From assembly GCA_019918135.1 (NCBI GenBank), contig WBZZ01004665.1, positions 1 through 64,000 on the forward strand: a stretch of DNA of 64,000 nucleotides, read 5' to 3'. Below, piece after piece: positions 39,814 through 49,530 of the stretch (positions are counted from its first letter, which is position 1; every line of letters starts with the position of its first letter). The notes under the pieces are model-generated. The model was given only the letters and a program-made list of their open reading frames with translations. It was not told the DNA's origin and ran no database searches. The DNA comes from Paulinella micropora. Taxonomy: Eukaryota > Cercozoa > Imbricatea > Euglyphida > Paulinellidae. Both the position numbers and the translations under genes were made by a program.

Positions 39814-41163
39814 GTGCCTACGGGGCGCAGGCCCGCCCGCGCTCTGGCCCCGAGCCCCGACGTTCCTGGCTGGGTGTGGCTCCCGCTCTTGTGCGTGCTG
39901 TTAGTGCTGGCCGTGGTGCTGCCCTGGAGTGCCCGGCCGTCCGTCTGGGCGCCGCGGCGCGGGCGCTGCCGCGCGCGGGGCAGGCTCTGTCCCGCCGCGC
40001 CGTGCCCACCCGGACGGCCGGCCGCGTCGCCCAGCCCGCAGCCCGTGGTGTGCCAGCCGGGGCCCTGCGAGCTCGGGCCGCGTCCTTGGCCGCTCGCCGC
40101 CCCCGGCCTGCTGCCGGAGGCCTGCCCGGCGTCCCCGCCGCCGGCCGCCGGCGAGGAGGACACGGCCGCCGTGCTCGCCTGGGGCGACGAGCCCTCCGTG
40201 GTGCAGCTGGGCGCGGGCCGGGGCTGGGTGGCGGCGGCCGCCGCGCCGCGCCCGCCCCGGCCGCCCGCGGGCTTCGCCCTGTACGTGCAGACACCCGAGG
40301 TGTACGGGGCGAGCGACTATGACCTGCTGCGCGTGGCTTGGGTCCTGCTGGACGCGGCCGGCCTGCCACTGCCACCGGCCGGGGGCTGGGTGCGCCTGGC
40401 GTGGGCGTCGCCCCCGCCGGCCGGCGGGGCACTGGAGGACGCGGGGTGGTCCGCGGGCCCGGCCGCCGGCTTCGCCCGCGCGCGCGTGCCGCCGGCGGCC
40501 TTCGGGTCATTCGCGGCCGAGCGGACGGTGGTGGCGTCCCTGCAGGTGCCCGGCGCGCCCCCCGACTTCCGGCGGCCGCCGCCGCAGGAGTGGCGGGTGC
40601 GCCTGGTGCCCCCGCCGTGCCCGCCCGCCGGCTGCCGGCCGGCCCCGGCCGCGGACGGGTCGGGGCCGTACGTGCTGGCCGAGGCGCCGTGGTGGCCGCT
40701 CGCCCCGGACAGCGAGTGGCGCGCCCGCCTGGTGCTGGCCCGCGAGCCGCCGCACGCAGATGTGCGGGGAGGGACGCTCGTGTGGTGGGCCGAGGGCGCC
40801 GAGTACCTGGGCGTGGAGTGGGCCGCCGGCTTCGGGCCCGGCGCGGCGCCGCGGGCCGACGGCGAGCAGCTGACGCTGTCCTTTGTGGCGCTGGCGGCCG
40901 CCGCGCCCGGCGCCGCGGGCTACGCCCCCCTGGCCACCATCCGGTACCGGGCGGGCGCCGGCGTGCTGGCCCTGCACGGCCTGGTCGTGTCGCTTGTGTC
41001 CCGCGGCCGGCCCGGCCGGGAGACGTGTCAGAGGGCGCCTCCTCTGTCATGCAGTGGCCGGCTGGACTTTTCAAGGCCTTTACGTTCATGTTTTAACTCT
41101 GAACAGGGGTTTTTATTACTCCTGGCTACACACACCTTTCAAAGAGAAACCAGCATCTTCTAA
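39814..41163 (+). CDS. Type II (signal-anchor) membrane protein with large ectodomain
   Basis: The frame starts with GTG 39814, as no ATG precedes it in frame. Residues about 20-40 (WVWLPLLCVLLVLAVVLPW) form a signal anchor. The ectodomain is Pro/Ala/Gly-rich with two beta-type parts, including DYDLLRVAWVLLDAAGLPLP and DGEQLTLSFVALAAAAPG followed by YAPLATIRYRAGAGVLALHG, a pattern reminiscent of cohesin-like or carbohydrate-associated beta-sandwich folds. The last 45 residues after about 41030 have a different composition and may not belong to the original protein. Cohesin similarity is only a suggestion; interestingly the large glycoprotein carries a dockerin-type loop. Confidence 0.5.
   Translation: MPTGRRPARALAPSPDVPGWVWLPLLCVLLVLAVVLPWSARPSVWAPRRGRCRARGRLCPAAPCPPGRPAASPSPQPVVCQPGPCELGPRPWPLAAPGLLPEACPASPPPAAGEEDTAAVLAWGDEPSVVQLGAGRGWVAAAAAPRPPRPPAGFALYVQTPEVYGASDYDLLRVAWVLLDAAGLPLPPAGGWVRLAWASPPPAGGALEDAGWSAGPAAGFARARVPPAAFGSFAAERTVVASLQVPGAPPDFRRPPPQEWRVRLVPPPCPPAGCRPAPAADGSGPYVLAEAPWWPLAPDSEWRARLVLAREPPHADVRGGTLVWWAEGAEYLGVEWAAGFGPGAAPRADGEQLTLSFVALAAAAPGAAGYAPLATIRYRAGAGVLALHGLVVSLVSRGRPGRETCQRAPPLSCSGRLDFSRPLRSCFNSEQGFLLLLATHTFQRETSIF
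41112..41117 (-). terminator. AATAAA polyadenylation-like signal
   Basis: TTTATT on the plus strand gives AATAAA on the minus strand, about 250 bases after the stop at 41366 of the minus-strand fragment. Confidence 0.35.
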
Positions 41164-41365
41164 GCAATGACACTCCAGGAGCAGCAGGTTCGTTCCCTGC
41201 GGCTTTTCTCTTGTAGCCTACTGCCTGCTTCGGTGAAGGGGTAGAAAAAGGGGGAGAGAGCCCTTTCCACAAGTCCTGCTGCCTTGTCCTTGCTTACAAC
41301 TTAGCAGTCACGCCATAACCTGCGAGGCTATTAAGAGTCATCCAAGTGCGCAGGCATGCCTCGCG

Positions 41366-41678
41366 CTAATCCCAGGGCGGCAATACTCGGCCATACCGTG
41401 GCGCCAGGGCCTGGCGCAGCTCACTGGCCGCCAAAGCTACACTGCTCTCCAGGTACTGCTCAGAGGCCAACCGCTGGAAGTCTCCCAGAGCCTTGTCCAG
41501 CTCCTCTACGGTCGCAGCTTTCTAGCAGGTCCTTCTTCACGCGCTCGGCGTATTCACTCCACTTGGTTTGTGGCAGGGGCGCCTTTACCTGGTACTGCGG
41601 GGGCAGGTCCGTGAGCCAAACTGGCCCGTGACAAGCCGAGAGGGAGTGAGAAGATAGTGTGTATTTCTTTTTATTCAT
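41366..41678 (-). CDS. Small unknown protein or C-terminal fragment, one frame change
   Basis: From ATG 41678 the frame reads through VWLTDLPPQYQVKAPLPQTK and ERVKKDLLES; after a frame change near 41525 it continues as TVEELDKALGDFQRLASEQY to VLPPWD and a stop at 41368-41366. The ATG is embedded in the AATAAAAAG that ends the upstream gene, so it is more likely a remnant or a 3' exon than a complete gene. Less GC-rich than its neighbours. Confidence 0.4.
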
Positions 41679-42900
41679 AGTCAGTCATGTCGTCTAGGCC
41701 GTCCATCATCGTTGGGCCCGGCCCGGCCAGACTGCCAGAGGAGGACGACGAGGACGAGGAAGAGGGAGAGGACGACGACGACGACGACGACGAGGGGGCG
41801 CCGCCGCCCACGCCCGGCGGGGTGGTCTCCAGCAGCGGGTTGGCGCCGCTGCCGTACGAGTGGATGCCCAGCACGCTGCGCAGCAGGGCCTCGGGCTCCA
41901 GCCCGAGCAGCGGGGCCAGCGCGGCCGCCTGCTGGCGCCGGATCTCGGCATCGCGGCCGAGCAGGGCGGGCAGCAGGCGGTGGTCGGGCAGGTGCTCGTG
42001 CGTGCCGCCCGCGGGCGTGGCGGCGGTGGCCGGCAGCCAGAACTCGCGGCGGTGCTGGGCGTACACGTAGTCGGCCAGATCGCCCGGCGCGGCCCCCTGC
42101 TGAGTGGCCCCCGGCGGGGTGGCCCCGTCGTCGGCGCTGGTGCCGGCCGCCGCCTGGTCGTCGCTGGTGCCGGCCGCCCCGGCGCCGGTGGTGGTGGTGC
42201 CGCGCGTCCGCAGCGGCCGCAGTAGCCCGCCCAGCGACGCGGGGTCCTGCCCCAGCTGGCCCTGCACCACGGGCGGCGGCCCGGCCGCTGCGGACGCGCG
42301 GCCGGGGTCCGTCAGGCCGCGCGGCACGCCGTTCGGCAGCAGGTCCGTCAGGAACAGCTCGTAGTGCTGCAGCGAGCGGTCGAGCTGCCCCGTGAGCATC
42401 TGGCGCGGGCGCGCAAAGTGGTGCTGCAGGACCTGGACCATGAGCCTCGGCAGCAGGTCGGGCGCCAGCCCCTGCTCCATCACCAGCGACGGCACCTGGA
42501 AGTCCTCGGCGCGCTGCACGACCACGGGCCCCCGGTCGCCGGGCCGGCCCTGCAGCAGCTGGTGCAGCACGTCCTTGAACTCGTGGTAGTCCATGCGCAG
42601 CTCCCGGGCGTGGTTCTTCCACAGCAGGCCGCCCAGCGCGCGGCTGCACTCGGCGTAGTCCAGGTGGTTGGCGAACAGCTGGCTGTCGTGCTTGGAGAAG
42701 GAGTAGTGGCCCGGCCGCACGCCATTGCGCTGCAGCGCCACGCGGCGCCGCCGGGCGGTCAGCTCCTGCTCGTGGCGCAGGACCTCCTCCCGGGCGTGCC
42801 GGGCCGCCCGCGCGTACTTGTCGCGCGCCGCGGGCGGGTCGGCCAGCCGCGAGTAGCGCGGGCACGAGCCGGCGTCCTCGGCTAGGACGCGCTCGCTCAC
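41671..42900 (-). CDS. Unknown protein, about 409 residues, with acidic/Ser-rich C-terminus
   Basis: The frame begins with GTG at 42900; it stays open upstream for another 20 or so codons (SPPLWLPAGTRSAFV) without an ATG. It contains a basic helix (RAARHAREEVLRHEQELTAR), HYSFSKHDSQLFANHLDYAE, a helical core and a Thr/Gly/Ala-rich linker, then ADYVYAQHRREFWLPATA and DHRLLPALLGRDAEIRRQQA. The end is a run of Ser and DGLDDMTDYE; the stop TAA lies in GAATAAAAAG. It is head to head with the truncated SNF2 gene, so both may have lost 5' ends. Family not recognised. Confidence 0.5.
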   Translation of the reverse strand: MSERVLAEDAGSCPRYSRLADPPAARDKYARAARHAREEVLRHEQELTARRRRVALQRNGVRPGHYSFSKHDSQLFANHLDYAECSRALGGLLWKNHARELRMDYHEFKDVLHQLLQGRPGDRGPVVVQRAEDFQVPSLVMEQGLAPDLLPRLMVQVLQHHFARPRQMLTGQLDRSLQHYELFLTDLLPNGVPRGLTDPGRASAAAGPPPVVQGQLGQDPASLGGLLRPLRTRGTTTTGAGAAGTSDDQAAAGTSADDGATPPGATQQGAAPGDLADYVYAQHRREFWLPATAATPAGGTHEHLPDHRLLPALLGRDAEIRRQQAAALAPLLGLEPEALLRSVLGIHSYGSGANPLLETTPPGVGGGAPSSSSSSSSSPSSSSSSSSSGSLAGPGPTMMDGLDDMTDYE

Positions 42901-42941
42901 GAACGCCGAGCGCGTGCCCGCCGGCAGCCACAGCGGGGGGC

Positions 42942-44209
42942 TCCACGAACCTGGGCGAGCTGTACCAGCGGCTGTCCAAGCTGTGCCTGTTCACGGGGGA
43001 CGGGCTGGCCCGCGAGTGCGGGGTGCAGGTGTTCGCCGGCGCGGACGACGCTCGCGCGGGAGGAGGCGAGTTCACGTTCAGGCGCACGGTCGTGGTGTGC
43101 GAGCTCCGGCCCGCCCACCAGGCCCGCCTGGCCCGGCTGTGGCAGCAGGAAGCCGAGGCGGCGGCCCAGGTCACCGAGCTGCTGGGCGACGGCGGGGAGC
43201 CCGAGCCCCCGGACGCCGCCGTGCCGGCCGCGCCGGCCGGTGGCGCGGGCTGGCAGGCGTGCCTGCTGGAGTTCGGGGGGCTGCCGGCCCGGGCGCCCCC
43301 GGGGGTGGCGCCCCCCGCCGCGTCGGCGCTGGTGCCGGCGCGCAAGCGGCGGCGCCTGGAGGACGAGAGCGCTCGGAGGAGGAGGAGGAGAGCGGGAGGG
43401 CCGCGCCGGCGGCGCCGTCCGGGCGCCCGAAGGAGGAGGAGGAGAGCGGGAGGGCCGCGCCGGCGGCCGGGAGCGCCGCCCCCCCGCTCCGCCGCCTGTG
43501 CAAGATCCTGTCCTTTAGCCTGTACTATCAGGCCGCCATGCGGATCAAGGCCAGTATCGCGGCGCGCTTCTTCAAGCGGCACGTGCGCCCCCTGCTGCGC
43601 GAGCGGGCCCAACCCCCCCACAAGTGCCTGCTGTTCTGCCACAACCACAGCTTCGTGGAGCTGCTAGGGGACCTGCTGCTCCGGCACACGTGGGACGGCG
43701 ATGACGGCGCGGCGGCCGACCGCTTCATCACCCTCACGGGCACGACGCCGCAGCCCAAGCGGCCGGAACTCATCCGGCGTTTTCAGCACGACCCGCGCTG
43801 CCAGGCCGCGGTCCTGAGCATTCTGGCGGCGGGGCAGGGCGTGCACCTGACGGCCGCCAACCACGTCTTTTTCTTCCAGTTGACCTGGAACGGGGGGGGG
43901 GGGGACCTGCTGCAGGCCGAGAAGCGCGCGTGCCGCATGGGCCAGCGCCGGCACGTCGATATCAAGTTGCTAGTGCTGGACTGTTTTATTGAGCGCCGGC
44001 AGCTGGAGCTGAACCTCAGCAAGATCCGCAACCAGGCCTCCGTCCTCAACCAACAAGAGCTGGCCGCGCACGGGCTGGCGTGCGAGACGGAAACGTTCCG
44101 CGCCTCGCGGCGGCGCCGGCGCGGGGCCGCCGAGCCAGCGGCCGCGGCGCCCAAGCCAGCCGCGGCGCTGGAGGCGCCCGAACCGCCCGGGCCGGCGGCC
44201 ACCGCGTAG
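42942..44209 (+). CDS. C-terminal half of an SNF2-family helicase, lacking the N-terminal ATPase lobe
   Basis: Coding begins without an ATG near 42942 (LGELYQRLSKLCLFTGDGLA) in the inter-lobe region; EFTFRRTVVVCELRPAHQAR is the usual step before the second lobe. A frame change occurs near 43375 in a GAG-rich duplicated segment. The second RecA-like lobe is intact: CLLFCHNHSFVELLGDLLL, ITLTGTTPQPKRPELIRRF, ILAAGQGVHLTAANHVFFFQ (motif V) and LQAEKRACRMGQRRHVDIKL (motif VI with the Arg residues). The C-terminus is basic and Ala-rich. Without Walker A and B it cannot hydrolyse ATP alone. Either a 5'-truncated gene or one part of a split enzyme whose first lobe is elsewhere. Confidence 0.7.
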
Positions 44210-44307
44210 GCGGCGCCGCCGCGAGGCCGGGGGGGTGGAGCGAGGCAGAGGGCACTGCCCCCTCCGCTCCCTTCCCTCTCCCGGAGGGGGGCCACCCTCC
44301 GCGTGCC

Positions 44308-45934
44308 TCAGGTTCTGGTCCTGACCTTCTTGGAGGGGCGCGGCCCGTCCTGGCCCTGGGTGCCGTCCCCCCGAGAGCTCTTCTTCTTCGGCAGGCTGTC
44401 AAGCTTGGCTTTGAGCTTCTTGATGGACGCTGGCTTCAGGCGCCAGCAGCAGTGGCAGGCCAGCGCATAGAAAGCCAGGCTGCTGATGAGATGGCTCAAG
44501 TCACCCGGGGCGTCCCGCTTGCCTCCTTCGTACTGCAGGCGGAACGCTCTCGCGATGGGGTTCCTTTCTTCTTCCTCTTTTTCCTCTTCCCTGTTTTTGG
44601 GCTTTAGCGTTCGGTGTACGTAGCGCTCCATCCGCTCCAAGAAGCCCTTGGGGGTAGGTGTGTCTGTCCACTGCACGTCAGCCAACAGGTGCAAGGCCTC
44701 GGCCAGGCCTGTCGCTGGGTCGCCTCCCCCGACCTTCTTCGCCTCTGCCCTCAGCACCTTCACCGCTTCCCCGAAAGGACAGGAAAAGTCCGGGTCCTGC
44801 AACGGACCCTGCGCCGAGCCCTCCGGCACGCAAGCGACCTCTGCGTGCTCCATATCAATGAGCAGGTTAGCCACCGAGTTGGCCACCGTAAATAAGTACT
44901 GGGCCAGCGCCCAGGCTGTATCACTGTGCAGGCAGAGCGATTCTCTCCACGCAGTGGCTTCGGCTAAAGGAAGGGTCCACTTGTCGTAGGGCTCTACGTC
45001 GATTAGCCTCACGACAGGGCCCCCTCTCTCTTGGACCTGCAACATATTATCGAACCTCAGGTCCAGGCAACCGTAGGCTCTGTCCGGCTCTGCCCTTGCC
45101 TTCTCCTGTAGCACCTGCACGTACCGAAGCAGAGTGCCGTGCACCGACTGCAAGACCCTGTGGTGCTCTTGCTGTGTACTCTGGGAGGCCAGCAGGGTGC
45201 TGTCCATCTGGCCCAAGGGGAGGATATGCTGGATAAGATAGAACTCGCGGCCGGCGGGATTTCCAGCATGTTGCAACCAGTATGGATACGGACACTGGCG
45301 CCGCGGCGACGGTCCGGGCTCGAACAGGAAGCCCCCCAGCTGCGGGATCTCGCGGCACGTATCCTTGTACTGACGTTTGCTCGTCATTAAACGCACGCAG
45401 CTGTTGCATGAATGTGGCCACGTTGTACGGCACGGCCCACCCATACAGCAAATGGCTGACGCCGACCTCTTCCGTGGCCAGCGCGTTGGCCCAGTCACGG
45501 CGGGCCGCTAGCTCGGCCTCGCTGAGGTACTCGTAGCCGGCTCGCACGACATAGGCAGTCGTCAGGCGAGTGACTACGTTGACGGACCCCGCGCACGCCC
45601 AGTCCTGGTCCCGGTCCTGGTCCTGAGTGCACAGGCACTCCTCGGTAGCTCCTGGGCAGGCCTCGTGCCGCTCTATCCGTGCTCTGAGCATAGCGTGCAG
45701 GGCGGCCAGCGGCCCCGGCGGACCGGCCAGCCCCTGGGCAGCAGCGGACGACACCTGCTGCCACAGCCAGGCTAATTCGCCTGGGGGCTGGTCTCGGGGG
45801 GGAGGAGCCCCCTGGAGCCAGGCCGCCTTGCCTGGCAGCAGCCGGTGCTCCCGGTCGAGCGGGACTGCCCCGCCTGGGCGACCGGCGGGTGAGGAGGCAA
45901 GCATACGTGGTTTACAGCCAAGTACCCGAGCCAT
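44308..45934 (-). CDS. Atypical protein kinase-like protein, one frame change
   Basis: ATG 45934-45932. The N-terminal third is helical (ELAWLWQQVSSAAAQGL, EYLSEAELAARRDWANALAT). The frame changes near 45390. The kinase-like core has GREFYLIQHILPLG (hinge-like), AYGCLDLRFDNMLQVQERGG at about 45080-45030 (catalytic loop with Asp and Asn) and VVRLIDVEPYD at about 45015-44985 (metal-binding Asp). A C-terminal lobe of helices follows, ending in a basic Lys/Arg tail (SIKKLKAKLDSLPKKKSS). The Gly loop is not obvious, so activity is uncertain. Same atypical kinase theme as at 36699 and 47288. Confidence 0.5.
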
Positions 45935-46191
45935 TGTCCCCCCCCCCCCCCCACGCCCCCCCACGGTTTCCCCTCCCTGTTTCTTCTCCGCAGTGCCTCC
46001 TACCCGCGGCGCGGCGGAGCGGCGCGCACACGCCGCACCACCCCCCTTCCCTCCCGCGGTCCCGGCCCCACGGCCCGGGGGACGCGCACACGCGCCCCCT
46101 CCCCGCCCCCGCTGCCGGCGCCAGCCCCCCTGGCGCACGCGTGTGCACGGCGCCCGCCCGGCACACTTCTGACGCAGGGCGGTGGAAGCGA

Positions 46192-46995
46192 ATGGCAGCC
46201 AACCCGACGGCCGGCCGCGGGGCGCCGGGTGACGGCAAGCTTAGGGGGCCTAGTCAGACCGACGGGTACCAGCCACTCCCGGCGGTGTGCCGCCGGCTCG
46301 TCGCCAGCTACCTCCTGTGCGCCGTGGACCTGGCCACGCTGGCCGTGGTGTGGAACTTGGCCCCCCACCAGGGCAGGGCACAGCCCCGCCACTCCTGGAG
46401 GCTGTCCCACCTGCTGGCTGCCTGGGAGCAGCCGGCCGCCGGCCGGCCGCCGCAGGGCCCGGTCGAAGTGGTGGTCGACGTGGACGAGGGACTGCGGCTG
46501 GCCAAGATCGCCTTCGTGGCTCCGCTCTCCGTGCTAGGGGCCGGCCTGGGCCTGGACGTGCTGGCGCTGCACGTGGTGAGCGGCGCGCGGGGCTTCGAGC
46601 TGGGCCGGAACCTCCGCCAGCCCCGCCCGGACGCGGTGGCCGCGCCTACCTGCCAACTAGTCGAGCTGCGCGTCGAGGCGGACTGCCCGCGGCGGTTTGC
46701 CGCCGCGTGCAGCTTCCTCAGCCAGACCACGTTCCCCCGCTTGGAAACGCTGTGGCTAGCGTACGGCGGCCGAGACCGCCCCGCCGGCCTGTCGGAGCTC
46801 ACCATCGGCTTCCAGTGCCTGCGCTTCCCCCGCCTGCGCGTCCTGGTGCTGGGCCCGCTGCCGGCTGCCCTCACTGGCCAAGTGTGGGCCGACACGGACG
46901 TGGTCTTCCGGGGTTACGCGTGGCCTGGTTCTAGCCTGGGCAGGCGGCCGGCCCGGTTCCGGGAGGAGCCAGCCCCTGTGCCTAAGTCACGCTAG
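46192..46995 (+). CDS. F-box-like protein
   Basis: ATG 46192, 267 residues, intact. Near residues 25-55, YQPLPAVCRRLVASYLLCAV and DLATLAVVWNLA fit an F-box (Leu-Pro start, helix, Asp-Leu and Trp). The rest carries hydrophobic repeats such as QLVELRVEADC, PRLETLWLAYGG and LRVLVLGPLP, resembling degenerate leucine-rich repeats. F-box proteins link substrates to the SCF ubiquitin ligase; viral ones redirect host protein turnover. The substrate is unknown. Divergent from the kinase-like gene at 44308. Confidence 0.55.
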   Translation: MAANPTAGRGAPGDGKLRGPSQTDGYQPLPAVCRRLVASYLLCAVDLATLAVVWNLAPHQGRAQPRHSWRLSHLLAAWEQPAAGRPPQGPVEVVVDVDEGLRLAKIAFVAPLSVLGAGLGLDVLALHVVSGARGFELGRNLRQPRPDAVAAPTCQLVELRVEADCPRRFAAACSFLSQTTFPRLETLWLAYGGRDRPAGLSELTIGFQCLRFPRLRVLVLGPLPAALTGQVWADTDVVFRGYAWPGSSLGRRPARFREEPAPVPKSR

Positions 46996-47152
46996 CCTAG
47001 CTAGTCCGGTCCTAAAACCACCGTGGCGCGCTCCGGAAACTGGGAGCGGGGGCACCCCCCCTCCTCTCCCCCCTCGGCCCCCGACGCTTCTCCCTGCCGG
47101 CGCAAGCCCCGCGTCCACCTTGTTTCCTTCCCTCCTCGCTAGCCTCCCCCCT

Positions 47153-47153
<1 letters not shown>

Positions 47154-47184
<31 letters not shown>
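47154..47184. repeat. CT dinucleotide microsatellite
   Basis: About 14 CT units in the spacer ahead of the 47288 gene. Confidence 0.85.
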
Positions 47185-47188
<4 letters not shown>

Positions 47189-47287
47189 CCGCCGCCCGGC
47201 CCGCCAGCCGGGGACCCGGCACCACCGGCCTACTGTGCCAAAGGCGGGTCGTTTCGTGACAAGGGTACGGGCTAACCTGCGCTGATC

Positions 47288-48289
47288 ATGGGAGCCGCCG
47301 AGTCCGCCAAGTCTAGATTGCAAGAGGAGGGGCCTCCGTCTGTTCTCGACCTGCTGGCCGATCAAATCGGCGGTGCTCGACCATCATCATCGCAGCCGCT
47401 AGTCCAGCTACAAGCCGCAATTCAAGGGGAGATAGCAACGCTGCTGCAGCAGAATGGGTTTCCTTTACTGGATCTGAATCCCGAGAACGTGTACTTTTAC
47501 GCACCGGACGAAGAAGCAAGACATGGTGTCACTACAGCTGCGGGGCCAGGTCCGACAAACTCCTCGCAGCGGCTGAACCACCTGGTCTGCCGCGTTATGC
47601 GATTCGAGGACAATCGCAAGGCCCCAGCGGCGCAGCCTCTGTCGGTCGTGCAGGCCTGGACCGTCCTGTTTTACCTCTGCGGGGCCTTCTGGGCGCGGCA
47701 AACCGAGCCTGCCAAGCAGCGACTGGAACGGCAATTGCGCCAGGCAGTAGCCAGTGCCGTGCAGGGTAACAAGGCAGGCAACGAGCAGTGGGCGCTGGTC
47801 AGCCGTGTCCGTAACAGGCTGTCTGCCTTGGAAATCGTGCTGGGGACGGCCGCAGCAGAGGAAGAAAAGGAGGCTGACCAGGGGGAGGCTTCAGGCGTCC
47901 TCAGCCACAGCACTCATATCAGGCCAGGTTCGAACTACGACGACGGGGCGCCCATGACGGACGGCCTGAGTCGTAGTATCTCGTACGAAGGGGGAGAACC
48001 AGTGGCACACAGCGAAGCCAGACAGCAACCGCACAGTCAGGAGTTGGAGACGGCGCTCCGGGTGGCCAAGAATTTCCTGCGGGAGACCAACCGTGTGGTT
48101 GAGAGCCAGCCAAGCGGGCCGGCGGGTCCTGCGATCGTGTTGCCCCAGGGGGGAAGCAGCGCGGGGACCGCGCTCCGGGGCCTCAAGCGCGTACAGGCCG
48201 CGATCAGCCTGTGCCAGTCAGTCGCACAATGCACCGATTGCGGGCGCCAGGTAGACTCCCAAACGCGCCAGGGGCGCCCTCGCGAGTGA
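47288..48289 (+). CDS. Kinase-like remnant with possible N-myristoylation signal
   Basis: ATG 47288, 333 residues, intact. The N-terminus MGAAESAKS has Gly2 and a Ser at position 6, as in N-myristoylated proteins. LLQQNGFPLLDLNPENVYFY (about 47443-47502) matches a kinase catalytic loop (Asp and Asn in place) and RVMRFEDN (47595-47616) stands where the metal-binding DFG would be; there is no Gly loop or Lys upstream, so only part of the fold is present. The C-terminal half is low in structure and ends with a CTDCGRQ segment. Possibly a membrane-tethered pseudokinase or regulator. Confidence 0.5.
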   Translation: MGAAESAKSRLQEEGPPSVLDLLADQIGGARPSSSQPLVQLQAAIQGEIATLLQQNGFPLLDLNPENVYFYAPDEEARHGVTTAAGPGPTNSSQRLNHLVCRVMRFEDNRKAPAAQPLSVVQAWTVLFYLCGAFWARQTEPAKQRLERQLRQAVASAVQGNKAGNEQWALVSRVRNRLSALEIVLGTAAAEEEKEADQGEASGVLSHSTHIRPGSNYDDGAPMTDGLSRSISYEGGEPVAHSEARQQPHSQELETALRVAKNFLRETNRVVESQPSGPAGPAIVLPQGGSSAGTALRGLKRVQAAISLCQSVAQCTDCGRQVDSQTRQGRPRE

Positions 48290-48384
48290 AGGACTGAAGG
48301 AGACAAAGGAGGATGAAGGGGTGTGGATTTTTTCGAGGAAGCGGGCAAACGCCGAGCGGCCAACCCTACGTGGTCGGCGAGTCA

Positions 48385-49530
48385 TTAAAAGTAACCGTCC
48401 TCGGCCGCCTGCTCGTCGTCCTCGCCCGGCGGCCCGGCCTCGGTCTGCCACCCCGCCGGCCCCGGCTGGTAGTCCGCCGGCCACCCCGCCGGCCCCGGGG
48501 GGGAATCCGTGGAGGAGCGGGGCGGGGGCGCCCGTGCCTGGCCGCGCTGCGACGACGTGCGCGGCGCCGGCCGGCGGCGTGTCAGGGGCCAGGCGGCCGG
48601 ACCCCGCTCCGGGCCCTGGCGCACGGGCTGGTAACCGCGCCGCCCCCCCGGCCAGCGCCGCCACGCGGCGCCGCAGTAGCAGCACGCCGAGGCTAGCGCG
48701 AGCGCCACGCCGACCCACAGCCACGCGGGCGGCGCGGGCCACCAGCACAGGACCCCCCAGGCTGGTCCGAGTGGAGGCGCGCGACGGGGCCCTGCGTCCA
48801 GGCCGCGGGGTCCAGCACCAGCACGGCCTCGGGCAGGCCCATGACCTGCCAAGTATGGGTCTCGTTCGCGAGCGGGGCGGGGTCCTGGACGCTGGCGAGC
48901 TGCGCCAGCGCGTCGGCCAGCGCGGCGCCCGGCAGGTCGGCGGGCTCACCCCAGGTCGACCGCCCCCAGCCCCGGTCCTGCAGGCGTGAGTGCAGGAACT
49001 GCAGCACGTAGTACGGCGTCCGGGCGCCGGGCAGAGCGGCCCAGAAGATGGCGGGCCCCGGCAGCAGCAGGCTGTCGGCTACGCCGGCCGGGCCACGTGG
49101 TCCAGGGGGACAGCAGCTCTAGTTCCCTGACCGCGTAAGCACCCCCCAGCCGGTGCACGAGGGCGAGCCCGCCCAGGACACTCCGTTCGGTCGCCCGGGC
49201 TAGGTGTTGGTAGGCGTTCCAGACGTCCGGGTAGTACAAGAACACGAGGCAGCTGACTTCGCTCTCCGACCACATGGCGTGCGTAGCATTGGGCAGCAGC
49301 CTGGACCACGACAGGCTCCGTTGCCACTGGCTGGACAGCCTTCCGCGTGCCCGGTCGGCACATTGGCCCGTCTCCACAATCTGGTGCAGCAACGGCCCGG
49401 TGACGCTCGCCAGTTCACGCTCCTTGGCCCGCACGGCCTCGACACACTGTGCCTGCCGCGATAACAGCCCGGCGACGCCCCAAGCCAGGCCCAGCGCCCA
49501 GCAGCAGTACGCCGATGGCCACCAACTCAT
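48385..49530 (-). CDS. Membrane protein with N-terminal anchor and C-terminal membrane span, frame-interrupted
   Basis: ATG 49530-49528 opens MSWWPSAYCCWALGLAWGVA, a signal or anchor segment. The ectodomain has Cys residues, an N-A-T site and DVWNAYQHLARATERSVLGG. The frame changes near 49090, then PAIFWAALPGARTPYYVLQF and HTWQVMGLPEAVLVLD follow; it changes again near 48750, leading to a hydrophobic span (PPAWLWVGVALALASACCYC) and a Pro/Trp-rich tail with two PGPAGW-type repeats, ending EDGYF. The stop lies at TTTTAATGAC. Likely a viral envelope protein. Family not recognised. Confidence 0.5.
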
